This document shows, in pieces, positions 6,587 to 10,188 of a DNA stretch of 10,188 bases. A program made the translations under genes and the position numbers. Under the pieces are notes generated by a model, which was not told the origin of the DNA, did no database searches, and saw nothing but the letters and a program-made list of their open reading frames with translations. Position 1 is the stretch's first letter. Every line of letters begins with the position of its first letter. The DNA is from an uncultured Lachnospiraceae bacterium (GTDB lineage Bacteria; Bacillota; Clostridia; Lachnospirales; Lachnospiraceae): the NCBI GenBank assembly GCA_910585715.1, contig CAJUEX010000079.1:1-10188 (forward strand). Reading direction: 5' to 3'.

Positions 6587-6648
6587 TTCCCTGAAAATAA
6601 ATCAATTTTTCCGCCCAAAATGAAGCTGTTAAAAATCCTTCCCTGAAA
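6583..6648. repeat. Pair of 14-bp direct repeats
   Basis: ATCCTTCCCTGAAA occurs exactly at 6583-6596 and again at 6635-6648, a 52-base period. The second copy abuts the 12-bp inverted repeat starting at 6646, so it could mark one side of a small insertion or duplicated regulatory site. Confidence 0.6.
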
Positions 6649-6672
6649 TTAATTGCAAGAAGACGGTATAAT
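6643..6672 (+). promoter_or_regulatory. Candidate promoter upstream of the aldo/keto reductase
   Basis: TATAAT (6667-6672) is a consensus -10; CTGAAA (6643-6648) is a fair -35 at 18 bases. The -10 is followed at once by a 9-bp inverted repeat and lies inside a larger one, so repression by a dyad-binding regulator is likely. A weaker alternative nearer the gene is TTTTCA (6720-6725) with TAATAT (6743-6748), spacing 17. Confidence 0.45.
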
Positions 6673-6707
6673 CAGTTAACTGTTAAGTAGTTGACTGCAA
6701 TTAATTT
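6646..6707. repeat. Nested inverted repeats (probable operator region)
   Basis: The outer arms are AAATTAATTGCA (6646-6657) and TGCAATTAATTT (6696-6707), a perfect 12-bp dyad. The inner arms are CAGTTAACT (6673-6681) and AGTTGACTG (6689-6697), 9 bp with one mismatch that is a G-U pair in RNA. Inner and outer right arms overlap by two bases. The TATAAT box sits between the left arms, an arrangement suiting regulator binding at the promoter. Confidence 0.6.
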
Positions 6708-6790
6708 AGCCGATAAGCATTTTCATATACCTTGAATTGTGATAATATAGAAAAAAATGTAGGTAAAAGCATAAAAAGGAGTGTATTCAA

Positions 6791-7912
6791 ATGGGTTATC
6801 TGGGTGAAGAAATTAAAAAATTGGGATTCGGGCTTATGCGTCTGCCCCAGAAGGACGGAGTTATTGATGTGGAGCAGACTAAGGAAATGGTGGATTTGTT
6901 TTTAGAGGCAGGGTTTACTTATTTTGATACTGCCTGGGCTTATGCGGGAAGCGAGGATGCCATCAGGCAGGCGCTTGTAGAGAGATATCCGAGAGAGAGC
7001 TTCCAGCTTGCGACCAAAAATGCCGCATGGATTAACTGTAAGACGAAGGAAGAGGCGTATGCTCAGTTTGATGTATCTTTAAAGCAGACAGGAGCAGGAT
7101 ATTTCGATTTTTATCTGTTACATAATCTGGGAGAAGTAAGGTCCCGTTATTTTGACGATTATGATATGTGGAGCTGGGTGCAGGAAAAAAAGAAAGCAGG
7201 ACTGATAAAGCATGTGGGTTTTTCCTTCCATTCCACTCCGGAAGAACTGGAAGAAATTTTGACAGCCCATCCGGAAATGGAATTTGTCCAACTTCAGATT
7301 AACTATGCGGACTGGGAAAATCCTTCGGTACAGTCAAGGCGTTGTTATGAAGTGGCAAGGAAGCACGGCAAGCCGGTCATCATTATGGAGCCGGTAAAGG
7401 GCGGTATGCTTGCAACTCCGCCGGAATCTGTAGTAAAGATTTTCAAAGAGTCAGAGCCGGAATCTTCTGTTGCTTCATGGGCGGTGCGCTTTGCAGCGGA
7501 TTTGGAAGGAGTTATCACGGTTCTTTCCGGAATGAGCAATGTGGAGCAGATGAAGGATAACCTGTCTTATATGAAAACCTTTACAGGACTTTCTGAAGCT
7601 CAGAAAGAAACGGTTAATAAGGCGCAGGAGGAATTAAGCCGGATTCCCCTCATTCCATGTACCACCTGCAATTATTGTGCAAAGGTATGTCCAAAGAATA
7701 TCGGTATTTCCGGTTCCTTTACTGCCATGAATTATTTGACTCTTTATGGGGATAAAGAAGCGGCCAGAGGACAGGAAAACTGGCTGGTGGGAGGCCATGG
7801 CAGGGCGCAGGCAGGGGAATGTATCCAGTGTGGCAAATGTGAAGAGGCATGTCCCCAGCATATTGGTATTAGGGAAAGCCTGAAAACAGTTTGCAGGGAA
7901 TTGTTGGCATAG
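6791..7912 (+). CDS. Aldo/keto reductase with C-terminal 2x[4Fe-4S] ferredoxin domain
   Basis: This 373-residue cytoplasmic oxidoreductase belongs to the COG1453-type family. An aldo/keto reductase barrel spans about 1-280 with the catalytic tetrad D46, Y51 (FDTAWAYAGSE), K76 (ATKNAAW) and H111 (YLLHN). A C-terminal ferredoxin module carries two complete CxxCxxCxxxCP motifs: C290, C293, C296, C300 and C344, C347, C350, C354. Family members couple NAD(P)H-type carbonyl chemistry to an iron-sulfur electron route; the substrate is not known and cannot be read from sequence. A ribosome binding site AAGGAG (6776-6781) stands 9 bases before the ATG. The upstream region has a candidate promoter within nested inverted repeats, suggesting regulated expression. 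The gene stands alone, with no partner in the same transcript. The iron-sulfur clusters suit an anaerobe. Confidence 0.93.
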   Translation: MGYLGEEIKKLGFGLMRLPQKDGVIDVEQTKEMVDLFLEAGFTYFDTAWAYAGSEDAIRQALVERYPRESFQLATKNAAWINCKTKEEAYAQFDVSLKQTGAGYFDFYLLHNLGEVRSRYFDDYDMWSWVQEKKKAGLIKHVGFSFHSTPEELEEILTAHPEMEFVQLQINYADWENPSVQSRRCYEVARKHGKPVIIMEPVKGGMLATPPESVVKIFKESEPESSVASWAVRFAADLEGVITVLSGMSNVEQMKDNLSYMKTFTGLSEAQKETVNKAQEELSRIPLIPCTTCNYCAKVCPKNIGISGSFTAMNYLTLYGDKEAARGQENWLVGGHGRAQAGECIQCGKCEEACPQHIGIRESLKTVCRELLA

Positions 7913-7970
7913 ACGGATAATGGCAGGATAATATGTCTTGCATAAATCATAAATACAACAGATAAGGTTC

Positions 7971-8033
7971 GTAATGGTTCAGACAGTAATTCTGCCATAG
8001 GAATAGGGATGGAACTGCTGTCTGAACTGTTAC
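7971..8033. repeat. Hairpin repeat with 22-bp arms (REP-like family)
   Basis: The left arm 7971-7992 begins GTAATGGTTCAGACAG. The right arm 8012-8033 ends CTGTCTGAACTGTTAC. Over 22 positions there are four differences, three of which become G-U pairs in RNA, leaving one true mismatch, with a 19-base loop. The right arm matches 19 of 22 bases with a sequence at 10165-10186 on the minus strand, so this is a dispersed family. It lies 58 bases after the reductase stop, where it could protect or end the transcript, though no T-run follows. Confidence 0.75.
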
Positions 8034-8058
8034 AAGTTCACAAATTCATGAACCGGCC

Positions 8059-8195
8059 ATGTGGAGGTATTTTCGTGAGAAAAAGAGGAAAGCAGGAATG
8101 CCTTTTATTATGTACTTATGATTATTTTGGCTCTGTTTTTGCTCACGCAGACAGTTAAGATTTTTCATTTTACTGCTTTATCTTATAATACATAG
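8059..8195 (+). pseudogene. Small membrane-type ORF in overlapping or shifted frames
   Basis: ATG at 8059 opens a 20-codon frame (MWRYFREKKRKAGMPFIMYL) ending at TGA 8119-8121. An ATG at 8118 overlaps that stop (ATGA) and opens a 25-codon frame in the next phase that starts with a membrane-like segment (MIILALFLLTQTVKIFHF) and stops at 8193-8195. Joined, they would make one 45-residue peptide: basic N end, then a hydrophobic helix. One lost or gained base explains this, as would translational coupling. A rival reading is a 27-codon ORF from GTG 8075 to TAA 8158 with a well-placed GGAGG (8063-8067, 7-base spacing). I recognise none of them, and a gene here is uncertain. Confidence 0.25.
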
Positions 8196-8249
8196 AAAGT
8201 CTGCGATAAGCCGAATACAGACAAGACATCCACCGAAATAAGGTAAATG

Positions 8250-8272
8250 AAAGCAACTGCTAATTGCTTTTT
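8250..8272 (+). terminator. Weak hairpin with T-run
   Basis: AAAGCAA (8250-8256) pairs with TTGCTTT (8264-8270) over a 7-base loop, followed by two further T. The stem has only two G-C pairs, so efficiency would be low. It would separate upstream transcription from the XRE regulator promoter. Confidence 0.3.
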
Positions 8273-8311
8273 GGCACTTTTCAAGCTCTTTATTTTTCTA
8301 TATGGTCATTT

Positions 8312-8317
8312 TATAAT
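8312..8317 (+). promoter_or_regulatory. -10 box for the XRE/FliG_C-like regulator
   Basis: A consensus TATAAT at 8312-8317 lies 21 bases before the ATG at 8339. The -35 position at 17-base spacing reads TTTATT, which is poor. The AAGGAGA ribosome binding site (8324-8330) sits between, so the leader would be short. Confidence 0.5.
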
Positions 8318-8338
8318 AGAAAAAAGGAGAGAATTTTT

Positions 8339-8821
8339 ATGAACACAAATATCATTTCAAAATATTTGCAATTACTGCGAAAAAAACATAACTACACGCA
8401 AGATGAATTAGCAAAAAGATTGGATATATCCAGGCAAGCTGTTTCAAAATGGGAAACGGGAGCAGCCATTCCAGATTTAGAGGTTCTGCTAAAAATATCT
8501 AAACTTTATGGAATTACAATAAATGATATTTTAGAACCAAATATACCGGCTAAAAAGATAACTGATTTTGAACAATTATTAAAAGTTCCAGAAAACGAAT
8601 TAAGAGAAATATTGGAACAATATGATAGGACATCTCTTGTGATAGCTTCAATGGGGGCATCTCCAGAAATAAATAATTTGCTGGAAAAATTATTTCAAGA
8701 TGTAGATTATAAAATAGAAAGAAGCTGTATTGGCAGAGTTAGAATTGATGAAGTTGAAAGAATACAACAGGAAATAGTTTCTGTCATAAATTTACGAGCT
8801 TTAGATAGTGAACTTTTATAA
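8339..8821 (+). CDS. XRE-family HTH regulator with FliG C-terminal-like domain
   Basis: This is a 160-residue protein. The start at 8339 is chosen over an in-frame ATG at 8264 because AAGGAGA and a TATAAT box lie just upstream and the HTH begins here. Residues about 7-63 are a classic XRE/HTH_3 DNA-binding domain (YTQDELAKRLDISRQAVSKW, then WETGAAIPDLEVLLKISKLY). Residues about 77-153 resemble the C-terminal domain of the flagellar switch protein FliG: FEQLLKV, LREILEQYD, LVIASMGASPE, GRVRIDEVERIQQEIVSVI, in the same order and close to the same spacing as FliG (LREVD, LALKGAS, GPVR..DVE..QQ.I). A plain transcription factor is likely, with this part as a partner-binding or dimer module. The gene is AT-rich (about one third G+C by eye) unlike its neighbours, suggesting transfer. 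It converges with the LacI gene; no target is evident. Confidence 0.85.
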   Translation: MNTNIISKYLQLLRKKHNYTQDELAKRLDISRQAVSKWETGAAIPDLEVLLKISKLYGITINDILEPNIPAKKITDFEQLLKVPENELREILEQYDRTSLVIASMGASPEINNLLEKLFQDVDYKIERSCIGRVRIDEVERIQQEIVSVINLRALDSELL

Positions 8822-8825
8822 AATT

Positions 8826-9077
8826 TTAAGTCAAGAAATGAAGCATTATGCCAAAAAGTAAATGAGCAATCTTGAATTCTACATCTTCCGTGCTTCTCTC
8901 AACGGAAAACCTATTTGTGGCAATAATGTTACTCAAGGATATACTTCCTGTAGTTCCGCTTGAAATTACGCTTTTGCACGAAATGTCGGTCAGATATGCT
9001 TTGCCGGTCAATACACCTACTGTAATATCGTCTCGACAGGTCACCCCCGAAGCTGTAAAAACATCCATTTCATTCAA
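8826..9077 (-). pseudogene. DUF4097-like (beta-helix adhesin-type) gene fragment
   Basis: The minus strand reads about 83 codons from a TTG at 9077 to a TAA at 8826-8828. Residues such as LTGKAYLTDISCKSVISSG, GSISLSNIIAT and FSVERSTEDVEF follow the short repeating beta-strand pattern of DUF4097 putative adhesins (repeats of 'G.i.l.nv.a...fs.e.stGDV'). Full proteins are around 250-330 residues and start with a membrane helix; only about two repeats remain, and the end (FKIAHLLFGIMLHFLT) no longer fits. An in-frame TGA lies directly before the TTG, which overlaps the LacI stop codon (TTGA). DUF4097 genes often sit with small regulators and DUF1700 membrane proteins. This is most likely a remnant, not a working gene. 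Confidence 0.5.
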
Positions 9078-10099
9078 TCAGTGGTCTCACGCCGTATCAG
9101 TATAGGAGCCATTACCTTATGAATAGGAGCTTCTAAAGGGATGGGCTTCCGTTTCTTCCGCTCATTCATCTGCATCACAAGCAGCTCCATGGCCGTAAAA
9201 GCAATTTTATCAATCTGCTGTCCAACCGTGCTGATGGGAATAATGGCTTCGGCAGAAACCGGAGAGCCGTCAAAGCCTACAATCCGAAAATCGTCCGGAA
9301 GAGTTCCATACTTTTTAATAAGCAGATTCAGAAATATGTTTGCCAATGTATCATTAGACAAAAAAATTCCTTTCCTTTTCCGGGGATAGGTCTGTTCAAT
9401 TTCTTCTAATACCGGCTGAATCCTTTCTATATTTTCCTTATAAGTGCTTCCCCATTCTTTTAAAATCAGCCTATGGTCCAGCTTATGCTCCTTACAGATA
9501 TCCAGAAATCCCTGGATTCGTCCATAAGCAGGAACGTCCGGGGCAATATCCGCATTCATATGAATAAATATATCACAGTCATTTTTATATAAAAGACTTG
9601 TAGCCTGAACCGCTCCCATGTAATTGTCAGAATTTACGCTGCATGTATATTGGTCCTCCCTTTCGACGGTAACTATGGGAATATTGTAGGAAGCAAGTTC
9701 TTTTGAAGAAATAGTATGACTGAGTACAATCATTCCCTCAATTTTATAGGAAAGAAGTTCCTTAAAATATCTTCGTTCCACTTCCTCCTTGTCGTTTCCG
9801 GCAAACACAAGAAACTTATATCCAAAGGTTTCATAAGTGGAAAGAATCTCATTTAAAATCTGTGAATAATAATGAAGATATAAATTGGGAATGATAATGC
9901 CCACAAATTCTGTCTTTCCGTTGGCAAGAATACGAGCCACCTTATTTTCCTTGTAATTTAAAGCTACCAGGGCATCTGCAATAATCTGCTGGTTTTCCAG
10001 AGTCAGGGAATCCGGATTATTAAAATACCTGGAAATGGTAGTTTTTGAAAAATTTGTATATTTTGCTATATCCGCAAAGGTAACATTTTTATTTGCCAT
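9074..10099 (-). CDS. LacI-family transcriptional regulator
   Basis: This 341-residue regulator binds operator DNA as a dimer and releases it on binding a small ligand, usually a sugar. The N-terminal HTH and hinge helix span about 5-60 (VTFADIAKYTNFSKTTISRY, then VARILANGKTEFVGIIIPNL). The remainder is a periplasmic-binding-protein-like ligand domain (KIEGMIVLSH, IPIVTVER, VNSDNYMGA, IFLSNDTLA, RIVGFDGS). The HTH is atypical: NFSKTTISRYFNNP replaces the usual GVSxxTVSRVLN. The start is ATG at 10097-10099, because GGAGG (minus strand, 10105-10109) lies five bases upstream; the earlier ATG at 10109-10111 overlaps that ribosome binding site and would add four residues. The target genes are not visible and may lie beyond the right edge. 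Its ligand cannot be told from sequence. Confidence 0.93.
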   Translation of the reverse strand: MANKNVTFADIAKYTNFSKTTISRYFNNPDSLTLENQQIIADALVALNYKENKVARILANGKTEFVGIIIPNLYLHYYSQILNEILSTYETFGYKFLVFAGNDKEEVERRYFKELLSYKIEGMIVLSHTISSKELASYNIPIVTVEREDQYTCSVNSDNYMGAVQATSLLYKNDCDIFIHMNADIAPDVPAYGRIQGFLDICKEHKLDHRLILKEWGSTYKENIERIQPVLEEIEQTYPRKRKGIFLSNDTLANIFLNLLIKKYGTLPDDFRIVGFDGSPVSAEAIIPISTVGQQIDKIAFTAMELLVMQMNERKKRKPIPLEAPIHKVMAPILIRRETTD

Positions 10100-10164
10100 A
10101 GCAGCCTCCATCTGGTAAAAACAAGCTTTTGGTAGCAGCCGTCCGGCTCGAAGCCGCTTCCGCC

Positions 10165-10186
10165 GTAACAGTTTAGCCGGCAGTTC
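10165..10186 (-). repeat. One arm of the dispersed hairpin repeat, cut by the window edge
   Basis: The minus-strand reading of 10165-10186 (ending CTAAACTGTTAC) matches the right arm of the 7971-8033 hairpin at 19 of 22 positions. The + strand reading starts GTAACAGTTTAGCC, like the left arm, so the partner arm should lie just outside the window. The adjacent 10137-10164 is strikingly GC-rich, with the short dyad GAAGC-C-GCTTC (10150-10160). Confidence 0.65.
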
Positions 10187-10188
10187 TC

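Noticed and set aside
6294..6605. Minus-strand 103-codon frame over the end of the ABC-class ATPase
   Set aside because: Overlaps a convincing coding sequence, with low-complexity residues and no ribosome binding site.
6709..6716. GCCGATAA, identical to the flagellar sigma-28/sigma-D -10 box, upstream of the aldo/keto reductase
   Set aside because: No TAAA-type -35 at the required distance (positions 6690-6693 read GTTG), and the gene has no link to motility.
8264..8338. Upstream ATG extending the XRE regulator by 25 residues
   Set aside because: No ribosome binding site; the TATAAT box and AAGGAGA lie downstream of it and point to 8339.
8872..9105. Open + strand frame of 77 codons opposite the DUF4097-like fragment
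   Set aside because: No ribosome binding site, and the minus-strand reading has the protein-like repeat pattern; this is a shadow.
10137..10186. GGCTTCGAGCC on the minus strand resembling a tRNA T-arm
   Set aside because: The stem is too short and there is no acceptor, D-arm or anticodon arm at the right distances.

Overview
The base composition (mid-40s % G+C in most genes, AT-rich intergenic DNA), strong AGGAGG-type ribosome binding sites and the gene types suggest a low-to-mid-GC Firmicute of the Clostridia, most likely a gut Lachnospiraceae. This is inferred from protein style; there is no rRNA or marker gene in the window.

Layout. (1) Positions 1-1215 hold broken genes: the end of a frameshifted and truncated phage tail tape-measure gene, a possible winged-helix gene tail, an 11-bp inverted repeat of integrase-arm type, a 23-codon stub of a low-molecular-weight protein tyrosine phosphatase, and a minus-strand tail of an unknown gene. 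(2) Positions 1216-4604 hold a signalling pair on the + strand: a dCache chemoreceptor whose sensor carries the amino-acid-binding residue pattern, then a PAS-GAF-GGDEF diguanylate cyclase with its own extended -10 promoter. (3) Positions 4734-6464 hold a stand-alone ABC-class ATPase (COG3044/PF09818 type) behind a leader with a promoter-like stretch and a terminator-like hairpin. (4) Positions 6465-6790 are an intergenic region with a large imperfect hairpin, a direct repeat and nested inverted repeats around a TATAAT box. (5) Positions 6791-7912 hold an aldo/keto reductase fused to a two-cluster ferredoxin domain. (6) Positions 7913-8338 are intergenic, with a 22-bp-arm hairpin and a decayed or overlapping small membrane ORF. 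(7) Positions 8339-8821 hold a short AT-rich XRE-type regulator whose C-terminal half looks like the FliG C-terminal domain. (8) Positions 8826-10099, on the minus strand, hold a LacI-family regulator followed by a DUF4097-like gene fragment. (9) The right edge carries one arm of the same repeat family as the 7971-8033 hairpin.

How it fits together. The chemoreceptor and cyclase plausibly form an input pair: one sends amino-acid signals to the flagellar switch through CheA/CheW, the other makes c-di-GMP. Partners lie outside the window. The ABC-class ATPase and the ferredoxin-type aldo/keto reductase look like independent single-gene units. The most unusual items are the HTH-FliG_C-like fusion, the dispersed hairpin repeat with at least one full and one half copy here, and the dense pile of gene remnants at the left end. 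I found no CRISPR array, tRNA, rRNA, complete transposase, toxin-antitoxin pair or defence operon.
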